Shown here: in pieces, positions 54,266-64,000 of the stretch
How positions within the stretch are numbered: the first letter of the stretch is position 1
Layout: every line of letters starts with the position of its first letter
From: Reticulitermes speratus
Taxonomy: Eukaryota > Arthropoda > Insecta > Blattodea > Rhinotermitidae
Direction of reading: 5' to 3'
Assembly: GCA_021186555.1 (NCBI GenBank)
Contig: JAJKFL010000005.1
Coordinates: forward strand, 8,335,178-8,399,177
Length of the DNA: 64,000 bases
The notes under the pieces: generated by a model
Told to the model about the DNA's origin: nothing
Database searches by the model: none
What the model saw: only the letters and a program-made list of their open reading frames with translations
Program-made: the position numbers and the translations under genes

Positions 54266-56783
54266 TCGTAGAGATTATTTAGCATAGACCATACAGTTAT
54301 TACGTATGTGGTTACATCCGTATATGTAGAATATGAGTGGTCTATTATTGTCCACTTCTTACAGTATTGTAAAATAAGTTATTATAAAAGGAGTAAAATG
54401 TTGCTAAAATGATTACATAGCTTGTAGTCAGTAAGAAAATTATTGGCAGTCTGGTCTTGAGGTTCTTTGTATGTGCATTTTAAATTGCCGTAAGAAGGTC
54501 ATCTGTATGTACTGGGTGAGCCGCGTGACGTTCGTGTCGTGTGGTTGCCGTGCGATGACTGGAGGTCAGATCTCAGGTCATCTCCTCTGACTGATGTTTT
54601 TCAGTAGCATTTTCTTGATGAAATAATGGGGGTGAGGGGGGTGTGGATTTTACAGAAGGGGCTGTATGAAGGAACAGAGACTTGTTGGAAGGTTCTGTAT
54701 GTGTGTGTATTTGCTTCACTTTGAGGAAAAAAAGAAGAACTACTGCCTGGAGACGACGGTGAATAATTCGTGACTGCTGGAAAAAATCCTGAGGCTGTTA
54801 GTAAGAAAAATTAAACCTCATTAGTGATAATTTTAACTATAATTTAATTTCACACAAACTTTTATGCCTATACGAGCCTTTTAGACAAGTACTGTGAAAA
54901 AGAGACATGTATTTATAGAAGCAGAGAATTTTAAAAATGACATGGCATTGCGGGACAATGTTTTCCCGTTCGGCCATTGAGGGCATTTAAATTCCTGGGA
55001 CATTGTTTTCCCATTCTGCCATAAAGGGTTAATGAGGGTGGTAATTAAAGTTCAAACTCAGAAAAATGTTTGGTGTTCTCCATATATTTTATTTCTGTTT
55101 TGACATAGTATATTTACATACCATATGTACCACAAATATAAGATAGCCCTACGTATAAGACATCCTCCCTTCACATTCTTCAGTTTTATGGAAAGTCCCT
55201 ATACATATCATTTTTAACTTTTTGCAGGATTGTAAGGCATCCTCCCATTTTTCAGATGATGAATTAGGAAAAAAAATTCTCAACTTGTATTTCAGTAAAT
55301 GCAATACATAAATTGCAGAGCTAAGGGAGTGAAGTGAAAGTGTGTACAATGTAAGGGCCATGAACTGTTGGAAATAGTGTGTTTTTACGAGAATTTTTGT
55401 TTTAATACCTACATGGATTCAACCATAATTCAGCCTATTCTGACTTTTTTTTTTTGGGGTTCTAAAATTTGTATACAGTGGTATATTATTGTTAGTACAT
55501 TTCTTTGGACATGCTCATTTTCTGTGTTTAAACCTTTTACAGTTTGAAATTTTTAAATTTTAAAACATACACAATGGATAGCATCAAAAGAAAATGTTCC
55601 AACAGTTCATTTATTTAGTGAGACTAATATGTATTTCTCATTTTAGTTGTAATAACTTGCAAATTTAAGGGTTTGATTATCCTTTCCACATCTCCCGATC
55701 CATTGTCATAATTAATCAATTTACCTTTTGAATTGAATGTCTAATATGATGTGACTGTGTTCTTGCCTTATCGAGCCAAGTACAGCCTTCCACTGATCAC
55801 TGAAGTCATTGTTCAGTTATGATGAATAATCGCAAATATTTACATTTCATTTTGGTAAAGGTATATTGTCACTGCCATCACTTGACGTAGGTTAACGTTA
55901 TCCTATTTTCATTTAATGTACCACATATGTTTTAAAATTTAATTTATGTTCTATACCTCACCTGAGTAAGATTATGTACATTCTATACCTCACCTGAATA
56001 AGATTATGTACTGGAAAACTAACTCAAGTCTTTGCAAGAGTTTAATTTAGTGATGTTGGGTTATGCAGTGCCTGTCCATCTGTTGAGGACATTTTCAGAA
56101 CAGTACAGTTGCTTCTGAAAATTAGTATGTAGTACTGGCCTGAGGACTGCTGTGAAGGGGCAGACAGCAACCTGTCAAAATATAAGTGCTGTGGTCCTTA
56201 CTACAAAATTACTAATGTATGTGCTAGATTTCAGGCATATTTCTACTTGATGTGTTGAAATAATTGCACCTTTGTAGGTTTAACATTTTGAAACCATAAT
56301 CACAGGTACTGGTAACAAAATTATGTTATGTATCGATTTCAGGAAATAATCGTATGGGTTAAAAACTTATGTCCTCTTACATTCCCAATGATTAGATCAA
56401 CAGCTGCAAGCCACAAGTGTAATGTGTTGGTGTGAGATATGACCACTTAGTTTACGCAGTAGCGTGTGCACAGACTGGCTCAACAGAATTTCCACAGTCA
56501 CAGGGCTGACTGATCACTGGAATTGTATGTATTGATTGGTGTTGTGTTGGAATACGTCTTGGAGTGGTAGTAAGTGGAACACAAATGCTATCAGGCAGTA
56601 TTTTAATATGCAGAAGTATGTAACCCATTGCATGGGAATGTTTGGTTAAGCCCAAGACAAGTAAAGCAGTTCCAAACTTTGAAATAATGCAGGACCCTTG
56701 AGACTCTTTAATATCTCTGCTATTATATCTTGCCATTTAACTAGTCTGAGGGAGCTCTTTTCTATTGGCATATCAGCTCAGCT
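54266..56783. other. intergenic, no recognised gene
   Basis: A TTAA-adjacent fragment (CCGTTCGGCCATTGAGGG, 54960-55030) may be another piggyBac-type end. At 55120-55260 ATAAGATAGCCCTACGTATA resembles decayed pogo-like termini. A 32-bp direct duplication (TTCTATACCTCACCTGA...) lies at ~55949-56012. No exon was supported. Confidence 0.5.
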
Positions 56784-57000
56784 ATGCTATGGCTCAGGCT
56801 GTTAGTCACTAGCCTTGTTGCTTCACAGACTTGGATTCGGTGCTGGATCAGTCTGTGTCGCATTGGTGGTGGACAGAGTGATGTTGGGACAGGTTTTTCT
56901 TCGAATGCTTTGGTTCTCTGCAGTCACTTTCATTATACCAGTGCTCCAAACTCTTATTGCATTCATCTTCCACAAAGCACCGTATAGTCTAGGCAATTGA
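56784..57000 (+). repeat. dispersed repeat with relic peptide
   Basis: Plus strand frame 56815-57000 reads VALVVDRVMLGQVFLRML, the counterpart of the minus-strand copy at 2090-2285 (VVDKVALGQVF). No start or splice context supports a gene. Confidence 0.55.
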
Positions 57001-58675
57001 CAGCTTCATCATATAAAATGCCTTTGTCACTGTCACTCGATGTATTGTTTCCTCTTATTTCATTCTCTGACATCCAACAAAATGGCACGTCAGCAAGTAA
57101 AAGTGCAAACTTGAATGGAATATCAGAAGGTCATTTTAAATGTCCACATGAGAGGTTAATCTCACACAATTGGACAGTGAAAATTATAATTGGCAGGATC
57201 ATTCTGTATAGGGGGAATCGTGATGTTATGATAATAAGTTCACATGTCAAAAATCTTAGGCCTGAGGTAACAAGGAATTAGAAGATTATTTAACTTTGTA
57301 GATATGTAAAAATTAAGTGAAATATTTTGAAATCAGTGATGATACTACTGGAAAGTTTACGTGAAATCACGTTGCAAAGTTAATTGAACATTAATGGCTT
57401 CAGTCAGTTGCTGGCTTCTGTAGATTTCTTAGTCGTAAACATGGGAAGAAAAGTGAAGGGGAAATTCAATGAAGTGTGCAGAGTTGTGATATATGGAAGC
57501 ATCTCATGAAGAAAATTAAGAATAAAGAATGAAATTGTGAGTGGCATAAAGCCAGAAATTTGACATCATAATGTCAAGTGGAACTTGACTGTAGGTGTGA
57601 GTCAACACACCATTTATTAAGAATTAATAATACAGGCATTTCCAAGTTAGTTTGTGAATACAATCCGAATGGCAGTAGAAACATAGGTGGTGCCAGGAAA
57701 AGATGGAAGGGCCAACACCTGTGAAGACAGAAACCTCGAATGGCTTATACCCTCTTGCTGATAATGACTGTCATGTCAGAAACTATGTATGCTTTCCAAA
57801 ATTATTTTACTTGTGTAACACCAATTGTACATCTTCATTTATACTTGTGTGAAAATTTGTGTTTTGTCCAGGGTTTGAAACTTTGTTGGAAAAGACAAAT
57901 TGTAGCTAAGAGAGACTGGGGAAACAGAGATCATACAGTTGCAGTTGTTACCATATTTCTACACTAATCTTTATCGCCTGGATTAGGAAATTAAAATCCA
58001 TCTGTTTTGGCCAGATTTTAACTTTGGGCCTGATGTTATTTGTAATGAAGAAATATGATAATTTTGCTGGACCAAACACATGTTCACCATAGAAGGGCAG
58101 TACATGGTCAGTAAAGATTAAAAGTAATTAAATTAAAGAGATTTGGTTGGGCCAGACACATAGAACAAGAGATGTTCCGTATAGACTTTTGGCAAAAAAC
58201 CTGGTGTTATTCACTTAAGGTCTAACAAGAAAGCTAATATTAAAATGGATCTTCAGGCAGTCAGTGAAGATACGGAACCGGTTCAGACTGCGGTCTTTTG
58301 GGGTCATTTCAGTGATGAGCCTTAAGTAGTTACTACAGCAACTGCATATTATTGCCGATGCTTGGTTCGGTCAGTACATCTCCAGTTCCTGACCGTGTTG
58401 ATCACCAGTTGTCCTGTGCGTTCTGCAGCACAGTCAGACACCCAAGTCCCGTGTGCTGTGTGTTATAGTGTTTGCCCTTTGTACCGTCATGGCACTATCA
58501 CCTCCCAAACCTGACCCAAACAGTTGCTTCAGCAGTGGCAGCACGGCATAGTGGACGTCCATGTTGGCAAAACAGAAGAGACATGACACACAGAAACCCT
58601 GTAACAAAAGAAACCAGTGCCTAGTTACCGTGTACAGGCAGCACAGACATGGTTAATGGGCATCACCAGAGAATT
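57001..58675. other. intergenic, nothing recognised
   Basis: AT-rich sequence with short open frames only. No conserved protein motif, structural RNA or clear transposon terminus was seen by eye. Confidence 0.5.
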
Positions 58676-58679
58676 CTTT

Positions 58680-58835
58680 GTTGTCCTGTATCATATCGTT
58701 ACGGGATCACTTATTTGACAATGCCTGTATAATGACTTTACAGGATCACTTATTTGGCATTTATTGTATCATATCCTTAAGGGATCACTTATTTTACAGT
58801 GCCTGCATTATACATGTATACATGGGATCACTTCA
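58680..58835. repeat. short tandem repeat, ~50-bp unit
   Basis: GGATCACTTATTTG/T recurs at ~58700, ~58743 and ~58784, with GGATCACTTCAT near 58825. The intervening TATCATATC and TGCCTG blocks are partly conserved. Confidence 0.75.
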
Positions 58836-59089
58836 TGGACATGTTTTCTGATTTACTTAATTGTAACCTGTGTCATATGGTGCAGATTTGTCCTTCATAA
58901 ACATCATTTTTTTTTTCCAAACATATGCAATGTACTTACAGTACAGGACCTGAGCAAAGTTTAAACTCAGCTGATTCAAGAGTGCAAACAAATGCACGCA
59001 CACACACACGGCACGTATGCATTCCATGGATCCATATGTTTATGAACTCAGCTGATTTAACAGTATGCATACATAACCTTGATTTTAGG

Positions 59090-59205
59090 CTTCCACCGCA
59101 ACATTATGAGATATGCGCTCTTCTGGGATATTACGCAGCTTCGTGTGGTAATTGTTTACCGACGTTTTGGGACAACGTATCGGTCCCATCATTAAGGGTC
59201 AAGAG
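59090..59205 (-). repeat. dispersed repeat, possible hammerhead relic
   Basis: The complement contains UAAUGAUGGGACC...GUUGUCCC AAAACGUCGGUAAAC: a stem (GGGAC/GUCCC) between a changed core and an A-rich block. Same family as 13645-13800. The plus-strand frame reads EICALLGYYAASCGNCLPTF, a repeat peptide I associate with termites. Confidence 0.5.
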
Positions 59206-59252
59206 TGTGTGTGTGTGTATGTATGTTATATTATAATATATATATATATATA
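59203..59252. repeat. (GT)n and (TA)n microsatellites
   Basis: GTGTGTGTGTGTATGTATGT followed after a few bases by an ATATAT run. Confidence 0.9.
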
Positions 59253-59378
59253 TTTAAAGCATTCCATGGATCCATAAATTTGACAAATTGACAGTTGGAT
59301 GTGGAATAAGTTATAAACATATCCAAAGTATACGGAATTATTACAATGCAAAATGCTATAAATATTTTGTATGCAGTA

Positions 59379-59636
59379 TTATGAATCATCTTTACACTTA
59401 AAAAATTCATCTGCAGAGTAAAAGAAGTGTGTATTTAAGTATCTTCTTAATGCTACTTTAAATTGTGCCTTTTCATTCTTAACACTTGTGAGACCATGTG
59501 GTAAAGTGTATAAAATTCTGATGCCAGCATATAATGTACTTTTCTGAAAACATGAAAGGTTGACATATGGTCTATGAAGATGGTGGTTATTCCTTGTATT
59601 AATACTGTGTACAGATGAATTTGTTTGAGGAAACAT
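59379..59636 (-). mobile_element. LINE RT C-terminal fragment, open
   Basis: An 85-codon open frame on the minus strand contains VHSINTRNNHHLHRPYVNLS, FQKSTLYAGIRILYTLP and HFFYSADEFF, the conserved C-terminal tail of jockey-like LINE polyproteins (HSINTRH...NLT.YQKG..Y.GIK). No upstream RT domain was seen. Confidence 0.75.
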
Positions 59637-60254
59637 CTACAGCATTATGTAATTTACACATTCTTAAGGAGTGTACCTGGGAGGGTGTGTCCTGTGAGGC
59701 TGTCCAGGTTTTGAAGATCTGGTCTTCTGGGTTGTCATGCAGACTGATCTCAGATATTTTGAATGAATATACCACCTTTAAAACACAGGGACTCAAGCTT
59801 CCAACTCAGTTGTGGGAACCTCCAATCTCCCTTTCTCTTACTTTCCAGCCACACCTTCATGTGTTGCACTCCATTTTCACAAACATTTTTCTGACCATAT
59901 TACCATGTAATAAACAGTGTAAGGCATATTGCAAGGCATGAAGCTGGGTGGGAGTAGTGTTGATGGTGGAGTGGCACAGGAATGACGACAGGACGATTTA
60001 CTGCACTGGTCCCACAGTGAGCAGTAATGAATGCTCCCTTCTCTAAGACTATGAAATTGTTGAAGGTGTAGAGTGTGTCTCACCAAATGATATGCATTGC
60101 TGGTGTTTTGGAAATATAACTACTGTGTTCGGCTCAGTTTGGTCCTTTCTTTAAGTTTTTTTTTCTCCCCCTCTGAGAAGCAAGTACTTGCATATAACCA
60201 AAGCAGATGATCTGCCCCCAAACCCACATTTTCCCAAACTATAGGCATTCTAAC

Positions 60255-62052
60255 CTGTAATGAGACAACCACAGCAGAAAAAACCTGGTAGAGCTTTTCC
60301 CCAGGCTCTCCTGGCTCTGGCCGGAATGGAATGAGAATGTGATGGATCCCAAACAGTGGTACCAGAATAAGGGTGGCTCGGACAGCCTTCCGCATGCCCA
60401 GTGGTGCTGGATTGTCTGATGCACTGTGTAATTTGGTGAGGAGGATGCGAACTACATTCACCAGGAATACTGTACTTGCTACCATGGAAATGAGCACTGG
60501 TGCTGTTAGAATCCACTGTGTGTGACTGTCCTCCATCCAGCACCTGCATCAGAGTACCAAACTGTTAGTGAGGTTGCATTAGGACATCAGAAATACTTAA
60601 TTCCTAGTACCACTTGGTAATGGTTTTATGTTTGAGCCATGGCAATGCAGTTTAAACATGTTACTGGTCTTCACATGTGTCACTCATGCAGGACATGTGG
60701 AATAGGTTGGTGTATGCATAACATTAGAATTTTATTTGGCATGTGCCGAATTACATTCTTATCCACAGTACCAGCTTCCTGATTTTGTTCAGTGTCTTTC
60801 AGCAAATTCTGGGATGCTACCTAAATAACGCCACTGCCAGTTATTTACAAATGCTTCCTCATTCACTGTTCGCCATACATCCTACCATTCATAGTCAATA
60901 TTCTGGCAGCACTGTAAAATAAATTGCCCAGACTATAAAGTAGACAGTAACAATGCAGTACTTGCATGTTATATGAGCTAATTCAACTAACTCCATAGAG
61001 CAGAGTACTTCTTGATAAGCTGTTAACTCCTTGGCTAGTCAATAAATTCCCTACATTTTATGAAACCAAACGGTTCGTTACCATGTTCACAACAGCCTGC
61101 CACTTACCCCTATTCTAAGCCAAATTAATCCTGTTCTTGCCCTCCCCTTGTAGCCTAGGTCTTCCAAGTGGCCTTTTTCCTTCGTGTTTCCCCACCAGAA
61201 ACGTTGTATGCTTTTCACTTTTCCACCATACATGCTGCATGCCCCACCCAGTGTATTCTTCTTGATTCCATAACCCAAATAATATTTGTTGAGGAGTGCA
61301 ATTCAGGAAGCTTCTCATTATGCAATTCTCTGTAGTCTTCTGTTATTTCCTGCCTCTTAGGTCCAAGTATCTTCCTGAGCACTCTTTATTTTCAAGCATC
61401 CTCAGCATATGTTCTTCCCTTAATGTGACAGACCAAGATTCACACCTATACAAACTACAGGCAAAATTGTAGTTCTCTGTATTTGCTCATTGTATTCTTA
61501 GATAGCAAACAAGAAGACAAAATATGTGGACCAAATGGTAGTAGGCCTCCTCTGAATGTCCTCTGTTCTTAATTTCTTCTTGCATGCAATTTTGATTTGT
61601 TGGTGTATTTGTGTTGTGATTTTGGTCTGCATTCTGTTCATGAGATATTAACACATGTTTTATTTTCCTAATATGTACTGCTAGACTAAGCTCCTTACTA
61701 ATGACTAATAATACGTTTGTTTTTTAAATAGAATGTGCCTTTTCAGAAGGTCTGAATACTTTATGTCTCCCGTTTTTACATACAGACAGTTTATATAGCT
61801 AGAGCCTGTCCCAGTAAACAAATTTGTGTACCGTTGTGAATCATCTGGTATTGATCCCCGTACTCCAGCATAGACAGCTGTGAGGATGAGTGGCAAACCC
61901 CAACCTGTGGCATGAAACCAGCGCATCACCACACGGTCTTTGACAAAAACTACGACCAGTGCCAGGTGTAGATGCAGACCCTCGCAGAACATCCACATGT
62001 AGTTGGCGACCATGAGGTACTGCAGGACTATGTGCAGAGTTTGGCAGAATGT
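60255..62052 (-). CDS. class B1 GPCR, calcitonin/DH31/PDF-receptor-like (partial, 2 exons)
   Basis: Exons 62052-61832 and 60543-60255, joined in phase (CG|G). A secretin-family neuropeptide or hormone receptor in the plasma membrane, coupling to G proteins. Exon 1 covers TM3 (CQTLHIVLQYLMVANYMWM, CEGLHLH) and TM4 (TGWGLPLILTAVY). Exon 2 gives the extracellular loop 2 Cys (RCWMEDS, partner of the TM3 Cys), TM5 (VFLVNVVRILLTKL), TM6 (KAVRATLILVPLFGIHHILI) and TM7 (EKLYQVFSAVVVSLQ). The motifs are closest to the calcitonin-receptor-like group; I cannot choose between DH31-R, PDFR or another member. The ligand-binding ectodomain and TM1-2 exons lie upstream (right) of 62052. The FCFxNxEV end of TM7 and the C-tail are further down the minus strand and were not found. 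The intron holds a LINE fragment. Confidence 0.9.
60985..61450 (-). mobile_element. LINE RT C-terminal fragment in GPCR intron
   Basis: The minus strand with frameshifts reads VNLGLSH, ENKVLRKIL-like and HNEKLPEL-like blocks, then GGACSMYGGKVK, WGNTKEKGHLEDLGYKG. This follows the SLTLREEH...ENRVLRKIFGPKR...WVGHAA.M...GRRPLGRP pattern of insect LINE C-termini. The left part shares the 34720-35120 repeat start. Confidence 0.6.
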
Positions 62053-62396
62053 CTGTAACCAGGAAACGAGAGGCACCTCAAGGCAGTCTTGTTGTGGCAT
62101 AGCTCAAGATTTTAATTAAGATCTTTCAGGCTACAAGTTTTCATGTGATTTTAATTACAAGGTGTTTTTAGGGAATCAAGGTGTTTACATTATAAAAACT
62201 TCTTAACTTAGAGTAGCAGGAAGTAAATTGCGATGATGGTGGTTTATGCATGGTTTACAGGCCTTGAGGATTAACCTGGTTATTGAAATATGTTGGGCTT
62301 GGCCAATCAATGTGAATTTATAATTTTTTATATTGTAATTGTCAAAAAAAATATGCATTAGGTTTTATTGAGCCTAATTTCAGAGGTATTCAAATC

Positions 62397-62645
62397 TCAG
62401 TGACAGTTTTGAACAAAACTTCCCACATACTGATTTTTTAACCTCATAAATAGCTGATATTTTGTGCCATTAGTCTCAGATATTAATGACTCAGTTGAAT
62501 GTATTTCATTCCCTCTAACATCATTAACCCCATGCACATTCAATAGATGGCAGACCTGATTCTTCCACGTATTCAAAATACTGTGGGAATCTGCAAGCAG
62601 CCCACCCTTCTCATCCTTTGCCAAGTTAGCTGTAGGCTGGTAAGA
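62397..62645 (-). mobile_element. LINE fragment upstream of RT domain
   Basis: A 75-codon minus-strand frame reads KDEKGGLLADSHSILNTWKN and LLNVHGVNDVRGNEIHS. This matches the segment just before the RT domain in jockey/RTE-type LINEs (DEKGELLTDS..ILNRWKN.F..LLNVHG). The RT itself is missing. It probably lies in an upstream GPCR intron. Confidence 0.75.
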
Positions 62646-63305
62646 CTTCTTAAATTAATTTATGCCATCATCAAGTCTCTTAATTATCTTGTCCTGACTG
62701 TTGTTTCCAGTGCATTCATTTCTGACATTCCCTCATTTGATTTAAGATATTCTGCCTTTTGTTCCTTACATATGTACAAGTTCTATGTCCTACACTTATT
62801 CACTGATGTGGATCCTGTAACCACTGCAATTTAGCCCGCTTCCCGTCAACCAATAATTTCTAACTTCTACATCAAACCATGGATTATGCATCTTTAATTT
62901 GTTTGGCTGAAGGTTTATTATTGCCTTGCATTTTGATTTTTTTTTTTTTCAAACTTCGAAGAGCATGTAAAATATAGAAAAACCACAGAGCTAAAGCATT
63001 GCATAAGTCGATGAATTACATAAATGGAAATAAAACAGTGATTTAATTTATTTTAAATTTTTAATGTATTCTGAGTTGTATTGCCAACTTTCATTAGTGT
63101 TCTTTTGCAGCAGCAATCACCCCTGAGGGAAATATAAATGTATTAAATGATTTTATGGCAGTGTACTGTTTTGGAATGCCTGTATTTGATGGTTTTACTC
63201 CTGTTTTGTGTTTTATAAAATAAATTGTGCTTACGCCTTATTGTAGTTTTAACTATGGTGGACCAAAAGGTGTGGAACACATATGACAATGTTCCATATT
63301 ATGAT
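62646..63305. other. no recognised feature
   Basis: AT-rich, with a poly(T) run at 62938-62949. No exon for the GPCR ectodomain or TM1-2 was identified here. Confidence 0.4.
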
Positions 63306-63307
63306 GT

Positions 63308-64000
63308 ACAAGGAGTGGCCATTAAATAACGAGACTGTTTTCAAATAGACTTACTTTATTAATGAAGTTATAGTATCTAAATGTTATCCCCTTCAAAGTA
63401 GTTTCTGTTGGAAGCTATGCACCTCTCCATTTGAACCTTCCAGCCCTCAAAGCATCCACTGAAGTCATTTTGTGACAGTGCTTTAAGTAACTCTGCCACT
63501 TTTTTTTTTTACAGATGTCTTCACTTGACTGAAAATACCTTCCTTTTTCAATTTTTGAAAAGAAAAAGTCGTATGGACAATGTCTGATGAGGACTGAGCT
63601 TGTCCAAGCATTGGTATTTGTTTTTCAGCTACAAACTGGCGGACCAAAATCCCTTTGCTGCTGGTTCATTGTCTGGATGCAAAGGCCAGTCGTAAATCCA
63701 CAAATCTGGTTTTTGTTTTCGAATCCTTTCTTGTAATTTTGATAAATCTTGAATATAGAAGTATTAGTTCACTGTCTGAATTGGTGGTACATATTTAACC
63801 ATGAGTCTTCTGATGTCGCAGAACACCAGTATCATTATGTAATTTTTATTTTCACATTTAACCCTTCTCTGGTCGCGGGAATGCAGGAGTTTTGTTTCTG
63901 GGGCCTCGTAAAGAGAGAAGTTTCATTGCAGGTGACCACAGTGTTAAACAAATTTGCATCGTCAGTTTTCTCCATGATTTCAGAACACACTTTATTGGCG
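63308..64000 (-). mobile_element. mariner element, 3' part, cut by window edge
   Basis: Right TIR (minus sense) near TGGCCATTAAATAACGAGAC. The minus strand reads CFEGWKVQMERCIASNRNYF, EGDNI then a stop: the mariner transposase C-terminus. Upstream, KIRKQKPDLWIYDWPLHPDN corresponds to the second catalytic Asp region (HHDNAPAH type), already mutated. The rest lies beyond 64000. Confidence 0.8.

Noticed and set aside
56461..56600. Minus-strand open segment ending CDCGNSVEPVCAHATA and a stop, considered as the GPCR C-terminal exon
   Set aside because: No convincing acceptor with a pyrimidine tract, no TM7-end motif, and no homology I can recall.

Overview
This is a stretch of animal genome, almost certainly an insect: four spliced protein-coding genes with GT-AG introns of 0.5-6 kb, AT-rich introns full of DNA transposons, LINE fragments and tRNA-derived SINEs. 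The peptides left in several dispersed repeats (2.1, 13.7, 34.7, 56.8 and 59.1 kb) resemble repeat-derived peptides I associate with termites and cockroaches. Blattodea is therefore my best guess, made from memory and not from a search.

Gene layout, left to right. (1) Plus strand, 496-18541: the 3' half (11 exons, 541 codons) of an ABCC-type ABC transporter, covering the second membrane domain and second nucleotide-binding domain. It is intact, but its Walker A and Walker B residues are altered. The N-terminal half lies left of the window. (2) Minus strand, 25705-19722: a complete golgin-45 gene (BLZF1), six coding exons including a 22-nt first coding exon, ending in the GRASP55-binding tail. 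(3) Plus strand, 26112-47853: a complete TAF5L gene (the SAGA-specific TAF5 paralogue, Wda in flies), 12 exons, 585 aa. (4) Minus strand, 62052-60255: two exons (TM3-TM7) of a class B1, calcitonin/DH31/PDF-receptor-like GPCR. Genes 1 and 2 converge. Genes 2 and 3 diverge from a 406-bp interval that probably acts as a bidirectional promoter.

The rest is repeats. DNA elements include a nearly intact Tigger/pogo copy (49878-52077) with one frameshift, nested inside a TTAA-flanked MITE; further copies of that MITE; two pogo-like elements with matching termini; several mariner remnants; a piggyBac transposase pseudogene; and a 1.3-kb internally deleted piggyBac-like element. Retroelement debris includes LINE C-termini, a Penelope-like GIY-YIG fragment and SINEs. 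TAF5L intron 4 holds a ~98-bp minisatellite and a 1.7-kb tandem duplication whose copies differ mostly by homopolymer indels.

The most interesting non-gene signal is a dispersed family of hammerhead-ribozyme-like sequences (core CUGANGA, a stem, GAAA, a short palindrome, UH, closing stem). At least six copies are well formed, two of them in sense orientation inside introns of the ABC transporter gene.
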